Positions 32,661-43,000 of a stretch of 64,000 nt of DNA are shown one piece after another. Each line of letters starts with the position of its first letter. The first letter of the stretch is position 1. The position numbers were made by a program, and so were the translations under genes. The notes under the pieces were generated by a model. It did no database searches, was not told the DNA's origin, and saw only the letters and a program-made list of their open reading frames with translations. Origin of the DNA: Dryocosmus kuriphilus (lineage: Eukaryota > Arthropoda > Insecta > Hymenoptera > Cynipidae); contig CM076193.1 of NCBI GenBank assembly GCA_038277395.1, forward strand, positions 178,550,469 through 178,614,468, given 5' to 3'.

Positions 32661-33008
32661 TACACTGTAAAAAATTTTTTGGTGAATTTTCCCAAAATCT
32701 TAGGGAAGTTTTTTACCCCAACTTTTGGAAATTTTCCCTACTTACATTGGGGAATATTCACTAATTTTTGTGAAAATTTTCGAGAACTTGGGGAAAATTA
32801 CCTATTTTCTTGGTGAAAATTCACTACACATTATTGGGGTTTATCAGTTCCATAAAACTTTTGGGGAATATTCACTACTTTTTGTGAAAATTTTCGAGAA
32901 CTTGGGGAAAATTACCTATTTTCTTGGTGAAATGTCTTTTCCCTAACGAAATGTGGAAGTTTAACTACGAAAACGTTGGGGAAAATTCCCTAAATTTTTT
33001 ACAGTGTA
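32661..33008. mobile_element. MITE inserted at TA in the hAT transposase
   Basis: Ends CACTGTAAAAAATTT and AAATTTTTTACAGTG are inverted, flanked by TA on both sides. The hAT coding sequence continues directly when the MITE is removed (between LRST and AQEKMS). It contains an internal direct duplication of about 120 bp (GGGGAATATTCACTA, TTTTGTGAAAATTTTCGAGA). TA target suggests a Tc1/mariner-type MITE. Confidence 0.9.
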
Positions 33009-33524
33009 GGGTCGATCTTAGATAGGTTTTTATTAGTTTTAGTTTACTAAAATCACGCTCACCATTGGCGACACTTACTGGAATAGTTTGTAGTATCCGA
33101 AGGGTAGTCCAAGTGTTTGGAAACAAATCGCACCAATTATTTTTGTGTAAGCCATTCAGAACATCTTTCGGTTGTCCTTGATGTGTGGCTAAGAATTGCT
33201 TCAATCTTAGTATTTCTTCAACTAGATCTGCTCCAGAAATATCACTTTGTGAATCACGTGTCAACATATTTTGCAAATTTAAACAAGATTGCCTCAATTC
33301 AGGCTTATCGACTGGTCGCTTTAAATCATATAAGAAACTCCAACTTGAATTAAAATTAGACATCTGTTCGAAACGTATTTCCAGTGAATTGACAATTGTA
33401 TCTATTAAAGGATAGAATACAGTGGTCTTAAAATTTTGTTCTGAGTCTATTGGAGTTTCATCTGGAGATTCAAAGTCAAACATACTTTTTCTTCCATAAG
33501 ATAGTTAAACACTTTTCCAAAAGG

Positions 33525-34248
33525 CAGGAAAGTGTTGAATTGTGTTTATTGGTGTAGACGGTCGATTAAAAACATAAATAAAACGAAAGAATAATCCATT
33601 ATAAAAAACTCCATTTATTGACGTGACAACGTTTCGGCCGAAATGTGGTGGCCTTTTTCAAGTCTAAAAAATAATATGCAAAAAAGGATGAGAAATTGAG
33701 TAAAATTTAAAATAAACTGACCAAAAAAAAAGAAAACACAAACCTGTTAGTACAAAGAAATCATTCTTAGAAGTGTCAAATCATTGTATCAAATATCGAT
33801 GGTAAAAATATTTTGATAAATAAAACTTAATATATGATAATACATGTTTTCTTGAAAAAAATAAACATAATATTAAATGTTGCAACCTTAGTCTCTCTCT
33901 AAAAAATTGGAGAGACAAAGAATTGGGTAAGAGTTACATTTTTATAAAAAGACGATCGAACTTGGTTGACAAACGGAGTACAGTAAGGAAAGAACATCAA
34001 AATCCGGTGAGTGAGCATCAAGTAAGCATTAAGATCCGGTTTTGAGTAGAAGGTTATATTACATGCTCGAAGACAAAATGGTTCACCTGTACAGTACAGC
34101 ATGAAGAGGCGGGAAATTTGAAAAGTGAAAAGGTTTCAAGTGGTGATGCTTTGATATATCTTATTGATGTTAAGTGTTTCAGTTATTAAATTTATGGAAA
34201 ATTTTTTTAATTTATTAATAAAAATGGATTCCAGTATCCGTCTTTTAA
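33525..34248 (-). mobile_element. Truncated PLE inserted in the hAT transposase
   Basis: Same family as 5857-7202: TAGACGGTCGATTA, AACGTTTCGGCCGAAAT, TTTTTCAAGTCTAAAA, AGTCTCTC pair near 33,892. Its coding end (complement of 34,250-34,150) matches the GIY-YIG C-terminal tail. It is 5'-truncated and on the minus strand. It splits the hAT frame between QKTR and the downstream FDFESPDE segment. Confidence 0.8.
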
Positions 34249-36769
34249 ATGTTTCGGTTTCTTGTTTTTTGAAATACAAGTGGAATTTCAGCTTTTTTGG
34301 AAATTTCTTTTGTTACGACTACAGCTGATGCGTAACCAGTATCCCTATATTGCTTAACAAATTGGCAACATTTGTGTAAAAGATTCGTTGCATTTAACAA
34401 GTCTGATGATTCTGATTGCAAGGATTTGCTAACAATATTTATTTGGTATAGTAAATCATACCAAATCACAAGAATGAGCAAAAATTCATATTGACCCATG
34501 TGATGGGCGAGAGACTTGGCTTCTGAAGCAGCAACGGGGTCGGTACTATTCTCGTATTCTTCTTGTAGTGCATCTCTCACTTCCTTATATTGATATTTAA
34601 TAGCTTTAAGGCTTGAGACTCTGCTTTCCCAACGTGTCTCACATACTTTTTTTAATGTCAGGGCTTCTGTATGTTTTGATATTACTTTCCATCTTTTTGT
34701 GGAAGAAGAGAAAAAAACAAACACCTGTTGGATGATCCCGAACAACGACACTGATTTAACTGAAGTTTTAGCAGCATCGGAAACAACTAAGTTCAAGCTG
34801 TGACAGCCGCAAGGATTAAAGAAAGCTCTTGGAAATTCTCTAGTAATACGACTTTGAACGCCTTTTTGTTTCCCTACCATATTGGCGCCATTATCATAGC
34901 CTTGGCCTCTACAATCATGCATGTCTAAATCATTTTTCTTTATCGCCGCATCCAGAAATAAATCTGTGAGACCCTGGCCACTAGAGTCCGATACTGGCGT
35001 ATACGCAATAAAACATTCACGTATGCAATTGTCGTCAACATCAAAAAATCTAAATGTGCCACTTAACTGTTCAGTGTGACTGATATCAGGTGTACAGTCT
35101 AAAATGATTTAAAAATACTTAGATCTCTTTATTTTCATGATAATCGTATCTCTTACTTCATTTCCAAGTAATTCAATGACTTCATCTTGAATAGTTTTGC
35201 TGAAATAATAGTTTTTTGTTTCCTGATTAGAGATACTGCGTAAATGTTCTACCATGACAGGGTCAAACTTGCCTAATAGTTGAACCAAACCTAGAAAATT
35301 CCCATTGTGTAGAGTATTTAAAGTGTCGGAACGTCTCCTAAAAGCCAAATTATTTTCTGCTAAGAATAATGTAATTGCCATCATTCTCTCAAGTATTGCT
35401 CTCCACTTTTGTTTTTCTTCATCTATTTGTTTGATTAAATGTTGATCCACTTCAATTTGCGATTCTAATCTTTTTGTAGCTTCCAACCACTTACATGTTG
35501 CTGACAAATGATCCTTAAAACTCTCATGTTTTCGCAAGGCTAATGCAATATGGGCCCAATCATCATAACCTTCATTTGCTAAACTTTATATTGAATTTCG
35601 GTGGAATAAATAGCAATATAAGCAAAAAACTTTTGATGAAGATTTTGAATAAACAAACCATTTCCTGGAATATTTTTCTCCATTTGGCATAATTCGTTGG
35701 AAATGGTTATTTGAAAAATGGCGACCTTTTTTATTGCGCGGATAGTCGTTATCATTGCCTAGTTTTCCATTATTATTATTAGACCATTGTGATACTATTT
35801 TGTCAACTACTCTATTCGTCAGAGGATTTGGCCGTTGCGATATATCTTCTGAAAATTTTAATGGTAAAGCAGACTTAGCAGACTAAGGAGTCATTTCTGT
35901 CTGCACTTGAGAAGGTCCAGGTATTGATTCATACGAATCACAATGATGCTGTGAGGATGGACTATCGTTAGAGCTAGAGAGTTTGTCCTTACCAGCTACA
36001 GGCGCAACAGCAACAAATGATGTTAACGAAGTAGGAATTGCAAGATCTGTAACTAAAACATCTTCGTCGGCTCGGGTGTTAGACTATTATCAGTATGCAC
36101 ACCTACTAACGTGTGGCTATGGTCTATGACTTTGACCAATTTTGCCATTTGTTTTTCATTTTTTTCATTTTCGGCTTCTTTTTGTTTTTTTTCTCTTTAG
36201 GTTTTGCGAACCTGATAGTTTTTTATTTCCTTGTGGCACATTTCCTATCTTGCTAAACCTAAAACAAAAATAGTTATAACTTGAATTTGTATCATCTTTT
36301 AAACTAACTGTGTAGGTATTGTGCAATAATTTTTAAACTTATATTAAGGCTGTAGGCCGAAATTGAAATACAAGCACAATTGTATGGTTTGTAATTTATA
36401 ATTTGTATCCACCTTTATGGCAAGATAAATAATTTCATTCAATATTGAACAATACTTCAATTTATAATTTCGAAAACAGATGGAAATTTAAACATCACAG
36501 TTTTCAACACCTCGACCAACAGCCTTCATAACTTACAATGATAACCTATTTACATAAATATTTCATCGATCATATCATGTTCGTTATATCATAGAAAAAT
36601 GGTTTTATTACTTACTTATCTAAATAAGAACAAAAAGTAATGAAGCTGTGAAATTTCTTGAAGATGAAAAAAAAGTCCACAAAACAAAACATGCGCCTGT
36701 TTACATATACAGCTGATTATAGTTGGGCTATAGCGCCGTGCCCGCGCATGCGTAGGGACAGAAAAGAGT

Positions 36770-36905
36770 TGAAGTCGACTTCGCGGCAGCGTTGGGCAGA
36801 CACCTTTCATGGAAGGTACTATACACCGTAGAAATGGGTGTATAGTGTATACCTTCCATGAAAGGTGTCTGTCCAACGCTGCTTCGCGGTTCAAAATCGA
36901 CTTAT
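36770..36905. repeat. Long hairpin in the hAT 5' region
   Basis: Arms of about 50 bp: GCAGCGTTGGGCAGACACC and TTTCATGGAAGGTA on the left, TACCTTCCATGAAA and GGTGTCTGTCCAACGCTGC on the right. Inner CTATACACC / GGTGTATAG closes on a short loop around 36,830. There is one G-T wobble and a 4-base bulge. It is upstream of the transposase, within the element. Confidence 0.8.
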
Positions 36906-37512
36906 GGGCGTCGTGCGCGCTCTCTCTCGACTTTTAGCTTCGAGTTTCGACTTTCGCTGCTCTCAGATTGCAGACCTGCCATACAAATTTTAGTTTGCGC
37001 TGGAAATCGTTTTTCGCATTTGGATTTTTGGCGCCTCTTGCCATCTGGCGCTTAGAGCGACCGCTCTACTCGCCCTACCCTTGATCCGGCGCTGAGGGGA
37101 CTCACCGAAATCAAGCACCCCGATGGTGAGAGGCGAGGGGACTCAACGAAATCAAACACCCCGAAGGGAATAGGCAACTACTAAGTCCGCGTCGTTATTC
37201 CTGGGTAGAGCTAAAAGTAGTGTCAACAATTTCATCTTTCGCTTTCTCAGCGCCATGTATCGCGAACCGAAAAAAAATTTTTGTGAAAAAACTTACGTAT
37301 TTCATAAAGGAGAATCTGAATCTGTGATAAAAAATTGGGGTTACCATTTGGAATTACAAAGTTACCCCCACCCCTGCCACCTGGGGGATGGGGTGGGGTA
37401 AATTTTTTTAAAAATCGTTTTCCCCCTCGAAAATAAAAAGTTCTAATTACCGATATTTTTTTCATAGGATGCGTATTTTTTGAGATATTTCGATATCTCA
37501 AGTTAAAAAAAT

Positions 37513-38045
37513 CTGCCCGCTTCGCGGGCACATTCTCATCGCGCGCTGGGCGCGCCTAGAGTGCGCGTCAGATGGCACTCGCGCTTCGCGCTTGATACGT
37601 TGTTCACCTCGAGCTACGCGCTCGGCCGCGCTTCGCGCGAAGTATGAGGGCGCCTATGGCGCACGTCTTAAGACACTCGCGCTTCGAGCTCGATAGGTTA
37701 TTAACCTTTAAATTAAAGATCAAACCATTGATCAGTGTAATTTGGTAATTTTTATCTCTTAATCTTTCAAACCACCTACATTTTTTTAATGAAATTATTA
37801 AATTTAAATTTTATAAAAAATTACAAAAACAATTTTTTTACTTAATGCTCTATCGACCTTCAGGAATACATTCTCATCGTGACACTCGCGATTCGCGCTC
37901 GACACCTACATTTTTTTCCATTGTAGAATAGTAAAGTTTTTTTTGTGATCTTCCAAGTTTTCATAATGCAGAATTTCGATTCTTAAAATACATTCTTATA
38001 ACGACACTCGCGCTTCGCGCTCGACAATTAATTTTTTTTTAAATC
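37513..38045. repeat. Region with recurring CGCGCTTCGCGC palindromic motif
   Basis: The motif CACTCGCGCTTCGCGCTCGA (with variants) recurs at about 37,575, 37,660, 37,875 and 38,005, embedded in AT-rich DNA. 37,505-37,640 is a cluster of GC palindromes (GCCCGCTTCGCGGGC). The CCATTGTAGAATAGTAAAG segment at 37,918 equals the target of the errantivirus insertion. No gene. Confidence 0.7.
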
Positions 38046-38049
38046 CATT

Positions 38050-38233
38050 TGTTATGCCGAATATCTCAGTAAACTTGAATTGTTTTGAGCAGAAGTCAAT
38101 CACTGACTTCTGCACGTTTATTTCACAAGTTACAGGTTTGAATGAGATACAAGAACTGTTGAGGCTGGGCTGAACCTCTACATATATAGCCCAACTATCC
38201 TATGGGTGGGGGATATACTCAGGTTTCCTAACA
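38050..38233 (-). repeat. 3' LTR of the errantivirus
   Basis: 184 bp, differing from the 5' LTR at about three positions (two near 38,077, one near 38,213). TG...CA ends in element orientation. Confidence 0.93.
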
Positions 38234-38245
38234 ACCCCCTTTTTA
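38234..38245 (-). promoter_or_regulatory. Polypurine tract
   Basis: On the minus strand AAAAAGGGGGT directly precedes the 3' LTR, the expected plus-strand primer for reverse transcription. Confidence 0.85.
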
Positions 38246-38261
38246 GATTAAATTTAGTCCC

Positions 38262-40040
38262 TTAAATTTTGATTCGTCGATTTTTAATTTCTTGTGTAGG
38301 ATCAATTAAAGGTTGTACACTAGCATTGTAAGTAACTACGTGCGTAGGTGTTTCTACTTGTGTTTTGACACAAAATAAACATATTTTTCTAGGTATACAT
38401 TTACTGATACATTCTAGTATTCCTATCTTATAAGCAAGGTATAGAGAAATCGTGATAATTGATGCGTAACCTATATAATGTAACCATTCTACAGAAGTCT
38501 CTGACCATGTTTTTACACGTCTATGTGTAGCGATGTTGTTTAACATATTTTCAGTATCATCTAAGCTTAAACGAGCTTTTCTTAAGTTTTCGTTGGAAAT
38601 TTGCTTGGGTAATCTAATCATTTTTTCCTCAAGTTTTTGTACATCTTCTGAGTTAAAGTTAAATTGATATGTAACATTAAAAGTTTCTATGTAATGATCT
38701 TCTGTTTGCGAATTTAATTCTAAACTGTCAAATTCATTGTAAATCTTACAATTTTTTCCAGTAATTTTAGTTACTGTTTTTATTTGTATTTGTGTTATAG
38801 TACTATTACATATTATATCTAGTTTTAACAATTCCAATGGTATAACTATGTAACCGTTAATAACAGGTATAAATGTTTCTTTGTTCAATAGGAAAGGCGA
38901 AGAATTACATTTATTGACGGCGTATCTTTTAATTAATGAACTTTCGCAGGTGTCACTGTTTAAGAGTCTAATATTTGGTTGTTTTCTTTGACAAATTTTA
39001 TATTTTTCAATCTGTTTACAGGACATTATCAGTTTCTCATCTGTTGGTACGTAAGAGTCTCTATATGTAATAATATATTCATAGTCCGGTATCAAGGATA
39101 AGTGGATATTATTAATGGAATGTGGAATTGGGATAATGTGTTGGAGGGATCCTTCTTCCTTTTCCATAATAGGGATTTCGAGAATGTAAGTGAATAGTCC
39201 TTTAATTATTGCAACAGATAGGTTGCAGATATCCATTATATGTTGGTAATTCCCTTCTTCGTTGTCGAAGTGATATCGAGTACGATGTTTAAGTTCAAAT
39301 TCCGCAATAGTGTTTTTTAGAATTAGCGGTGTTAAAATTTGGGGATGGGCTATTCCGTGTTTACCGTCATTTATTGCGTTAATTGCCATATCAATATTCT
39401 CACTGGTTTCATCTATCATGATGGCTGCTAGGACTAGTTTGCTATTCACGAAACTGTCCCGTGATACGGAGTTGAGTCCCGAACTCAAATTTCTGGCTAA
39501 GGCTCGTTCGTTAATAGAGGCTCCTTCAATTCCTTTATGGTTAACTGAAGTTGAATCAAGGATAAGCTTAAGAATTTTCGTGTGGTTTGATAGTGCCGTT
39601 ACTATGTTCTTGTTATCTTTATACAAGTTATCGAATTCGTTGTTGATATCTTTAAGGTCTGTTTCACTGAGAGTTCCGAACAAGGTCTTGGAAATATCTC
39701 CGACGAAATTTGCTAGTCCCCTTTTCTGTCGCTGTTTACCGAATAGTTTCTTTAAAATGTTATTTCTTTGTTGTAAGCGATTGTACCGACTCCTAACTAA
39801 TTGAACCTCATATCGAGGTGAGCATTTTTGATTACAAGCTGTTTCAGTCATTTGGATAGTTGTATCTATTGCCTGTAACCTGATGTCATTGCTGGTCATG
39901 TTAATTCCAATGATTAATTTCCAGGTGTCATGGAATAAATGTACTTTGGAAATTTCTTCGATATACATATTTTCACGTACCTCTTGCAACGTGAAGTTAG
40001 CTAAGGCTGCTACCGGGAATAGCAAAATCCAGAGTATCAT
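38262..40040 (-). CDS. env: Errantivirus envelope (fusion) protein
   Basis: Uninterrupted 592-residue frame. It has a hydrophobic N-terminal signal-like segment, then a basic furin-type site RQKR near residue 106 followed by a hydrophobic Gly/Ala/Phe-rich stretch typical of a fusion peptide. Many N-glycosylation sequons and Cys residues follow, then a single transmembrane segment near residues 517-540 and a cytoplasmic tail of about 50. This layout matches the baculovirus F-like envelope family of insect errantiviruses, which mediates membrane fusion. It overlaps the 3' end of gag-pol by 44 bases in another frame. Errantivirus env is usually translated from a spliced mRNA; I could not place the splice sites. 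Infectivity cannot be judged from sequence. Confidence 0.9.
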   Translation of the reverse strand: MILWILLFPVAALANFTLQEVRENMYIEEISKVHLFHDTWKLIIGINMTSNDIRLQAIDTTIQMTETACNQKCSPRYEVQLVRSRYNRLQQRNNILKKLFGKQRQKRGLANFVGDISKTLFGTLSETDLKDINNEFDNLYKDNKNIVTALSNHTKILKLILDSTSVNHKGIEGASINERALARNLSSGLNSVSRDSFVNSKLVLAAIMIDETSENIDMAINAINDGKHGIAHPQILTPLILKNTIAEFELKHRTRYHFDNEEGNYQHIMDICNLSVAIIKGLFTYILEIPIMEKEEGSLQHIIPIPHSINNIHLSLIPDYEYIITYRDSYVPTDEKLIMSCKQIEKYKICQRKQPNIRLLNSDTCESSLIKRYAVNKCNSSPFLLNKETFIPVINGYIVIPLELLKLDIICNSTITQIQIKTVTKITGKNCKIYNEFDSLELNSQTEDHYIETFNVTYQFNFNSEDVQKLEEKMIRLPKQISNENLRKARLSLDDTENMLNNIATHRRVKTWSETSVEWLHYIGYASIITISLYLAYKIGILECISKCIPRKICLFCVKTQVETPTHVVTYNASVQPLIDPTQEIKNRRIKI

Positions 40041-43000
40041 CTGAAAAATAGGGCATAGTGTTATCTAGATGTATTTTTATGAGGTTGTTCCTGACTTTAA
40101 TTTCAATATTATTATTATCAATTATTTTGTGAATCTCATATGGTCCTTTCCAAGCTGGATCTAGTTTATTTTGTTTGACATTGTTTAAAATCTTAACTTT
40201 ATCACCTATTTTGTAAATTGGGTGCTTCCTAACTGCATTGTTGTCGAGTCTCTGCTTCGTTTTAATGTTTTCTATCTGTATTCGTTCTCTCGCTTTAGTT
40301 AAGATTTTTTCATGTTTATCTCTCCATTTTTTGATTAACATTTGATGTGTTAAATTGGGAGATTGGGGTATGGTTGAAGGGATATTAGGTTCTCTTCCGA
40401 ACGTAAGTTCATAGGGTGAATATCCTGTTGTTTGATTTTTCATGTTATTAATTGAAAAGGATATAAACTTTAAATTTTCATCCCATTCTTTGTTATTTTC
40501 TTGAATGCTAGTTTTAATCAAGTTGGTCAGAGTAGAATGCATTCTCTCTATATTTCCATTTGACTGAGGATGGAAAGCAGTAGTTTTGATATGTTGTATT
40601 TTAAGAGCTTCCTCAAACTGTTGCATGAGTTCAGACAAAAAGTTTCTTCCTTGGTCCGAGAGGATAGTTTTGGGTGCTCCGAAGATGTAAATGTAGTGTT
40701 CTAAAAGTCCTTCAATGATAGCGTCAGTCGTTTCTTTTTCCATAGGTATTAGGACAGTATATCTTGTTAACCTGTCTTGTATACTAAGAATATATTTATT
40801 TCCTTTTGTGGATTCGGGTAGGGGTCCAAAAATATCTAAGGCAATTTTGTCGTTTGGTTTTAAGGGTATATCTGGTAGTATACTTTCCGCTTGATTTTTA
40901 ATTCTAACAGTTTTTTGTAATTGGCATACTGGGCAATTTCTTACATATTCCGTTAGGTCCTTATCCATATTTATCCACAAACCTATTTCTTTCGCACGGT
41001 CGATGGTGTTTCGTTCTCCTAAGTGTGTTGAGTGTGCTTCCTTCATTATTTGCTTCCTTTCTTCTTTTGTAAGTTCCCTGGTGTTGGTAAAACATATATG
41101 GAAACTAAGGTTCGGGAAATAAATTGATAAAAATTCAATCATTTCTTGTATTAGTTCCTTTTCATTGGGTGTAAATAAAGGATCTCCAAAAAGTAATCGT
41201 ATAAGCGTCAGTTTTTTGTCTGATATTTCCTCTATAATCCATATGATCTTTTTTAACCACTCTTCTTCATTAAATGCAGGTAATTGATCTTTAGTAATGG
41301 TTTTCCATAGTTTACCTATAGCGTTCGGTCTTGTTTTAATTTTTCCTGTTACGGGATTTAATCGCCAGTTTATGAAATCTTCGTAGATTTTATCGTTTTC
41401 TTCGCTGGTTGTTTCAGATGCTTCGGTTTCCGTTGATGATTCTCTCATTTTTCGGTGTGGAATTTTTATTCTCTCTTCCTTATTCAAAATTCTGTCGTCG
41501 GTAACTACTGGAGTGTCAAATATTTCTATTTCCGGTAACTCTGACTCAATTTTCTCTGTTATTTCATCCAAGTCTATTCCTTCTAAAGCTTGTCCTAGTA
41601 GGTCTTTTTCTTGAACTGGAAATAGTCTTGACAGACAATCTGCAACTTTATTTTCTTTTCCTTTAACGTACTCTATTTCATATTTGTATTCTTCTAGTCG
41701 TAAACGCCATCTTAACAAACGAGAGCTAGGATCCTTAACATTATGTAACCATACTAATGCTCGGTGGTCGGTTTGAATTTTAAAGGTGTTTCCTAGTAAA
41801 TATTGCCTAAGTCGTTTAACCGCCCAAACTATAGCCAGTAGTTCTTTTTCTGAAGTACTGTAATTTTCTTCAGCTTTATTTAGGGTTCTTGATATGAAAA
41901 GACATGGGTGGTTTCCTTGAGATAAAACTGCTCCTAGGCCTTGGTTCGACGCGTCGGTCGTTAAAACAAATTGTTCCTTAAAATTGGGGAATCTTAAAAC
42001 AGGTGCTGTTGTTAAGGCATTTTTTAATGTTACAAAGGCTTTTTCACAGTTTGGTGTCCAATCAAATATGACTTCTTTTTGTGTGAGTTTTGTTAGAGGT
42101 TTTGCTATACTAGAGAAGTTTTTGATGAACTTCCTGTAGTATCCTGCCAGCCCTAAGAAAGATTGAACGTCTTTTACATTTTTGAGTGCTTTAAAATTTT
42201 TAATTGATTCCAGTTTTTCTGGGTTTGGTTTGACTCCGTCCTTGGTTATTATATGGCCCAAATATTCAAGCTCTGGCTTTAAGAATTCACATTTATTTGG
42301 CTCAAGCCTTAATCCGAGTTCTTGGATACGTTGCAAAACCTTTTCTAAATTTTGATTATGTTGTTCAATAGTATTTCCAAAAATGACGATATCATCGATG
42401 TATACAAAGCAACAAGTTCCAATTAATCCTCTAAAAGCGTTGTCCATCATACGTTGGAACGTGGCTGGTGCGTTCTTTAGGCCGAATGGCATTCTATTAT
42501 ATTCAAAGTGACCTTGGCTTGTGGAGAAAGCAGTATATTTTTTAGATTCTTCCTTCATAGGAATTTGATTAAATCCTGCTGTCATGTCGAATGCAGAGAA
42601 AAATTTAGAGTTTCCAAGTTGGTCTAAGATGTCGTCTATTACTGGTAGTGGGTATGCGTCTTGATCCGTATCCTTATTTAGCTGTCTGAAATCTACGACC
42701 ATTCTAAGTTTGTCTCCTTTCTTTGGTACAATCCAAAGTGGTGAGTTAAAAGGTGATTGTGATTCGCGTATAATTTTCTTTTTTAAGAGTTTGCTTGTTT
42801 CTTCTAAGGAGAATTCCCGATGTTTTTCCGGGAGTTTGTGTGATCTGAGATTAATAATCTTACCGGTATTAAGAATAATTTCGTGTTCTGCTAATGTTGT
42901 ACATGGTAAAGGGTCTCCTTCTAGAGTGAAGAATTCTTGATACTTGGTGATAAGTTTTTTAATGTTTTCTTTTTCTCGTTGTTCAATGTGTTGAATTTTT

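Larger units (their letters stand above)
32535..36260 (-). pseudogene. hAT transposase, interrupted by MITE and PLE
   Basis: Minus strand, N to C. Near 36,260-36,150, KKLSGSQNLKRKKNKKK (basic N-terminus). 35,750-35,540, TTF-type zinc finger (NNHFQRIMPNGEKYSRKWF, SSSKVFCLYCYLFHRNS, then a stop, DWAHIALALRKHESFKDHLS). 35,537-35,109, the linker and start of the catalytic domain (LLGKFDPVMVEHL). 34,922-34,250, core with DCRGQGYDNGANMVGKQKGV (catalytic Asp region) and CHSLNLVVSDAA, CETRWESRV. The PLE interrupts after VFQKTR. 33,483 down, FDFESPDETP, then GERDFSKLKLIKTYLRST, where the MITE sits. 32,660-32,535, AQEKMSNLAFLSIENDI ending KVNFV. Almost the whole family is recognisable. Breaks are a few stops plus the two insertions. 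The region 35,109-34,922 also changes frame. Confidence 0.87.
32091..37094 (-). mobile_element. hAT transposon (ZMYM1-like), 5.0 kb with nested insertions
   Basis: Terminal inverted repeats start CAGCGCCGAATC (32,091) and, from the other side, CAGCGCCGGATC (ending 37,094). Both are followed by an AGGGTAGRGCGAG-type block. Flanks read AGGGGACA/T on the left and AGGGGACT on the right, a near 8-bp target duplication as expected for hAT. Inside are the transposase pieces, a MITE (32,661-33,008) and a PLE fragment (about 33,525-34,248). Confidence 0.85.
30884..37512. mobile_element. Short mariner-like element with ~450-bp TIRs, split by a hAT
   Basis: It starts TACAGGGTGTC at 30,882-30,892. The left inverted repeat is ~30,890-31,335; the right is ~32,019-32,089 plus 37,095-37,512. 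Shared blocks include ATATTTCGATATCTCAAGTT, the CCCC-ACCCCTGCC run, CTACTAAGTCCGCGTCGTTATT and 44-bp CACCCCGATGGTGAGAGGCG units. Between the TIRs lies only 0.7 kb with a truncated transposase. The hAT at 32,091-37,094 sits in the right TIR. The last ~10 bases of the right end are missing. Confidence 0.78.

Noticed and set aside
39310..39804. 164-codon plus-strand frame
   Set aside because: Antisense shadow of env; no recognisable domain.
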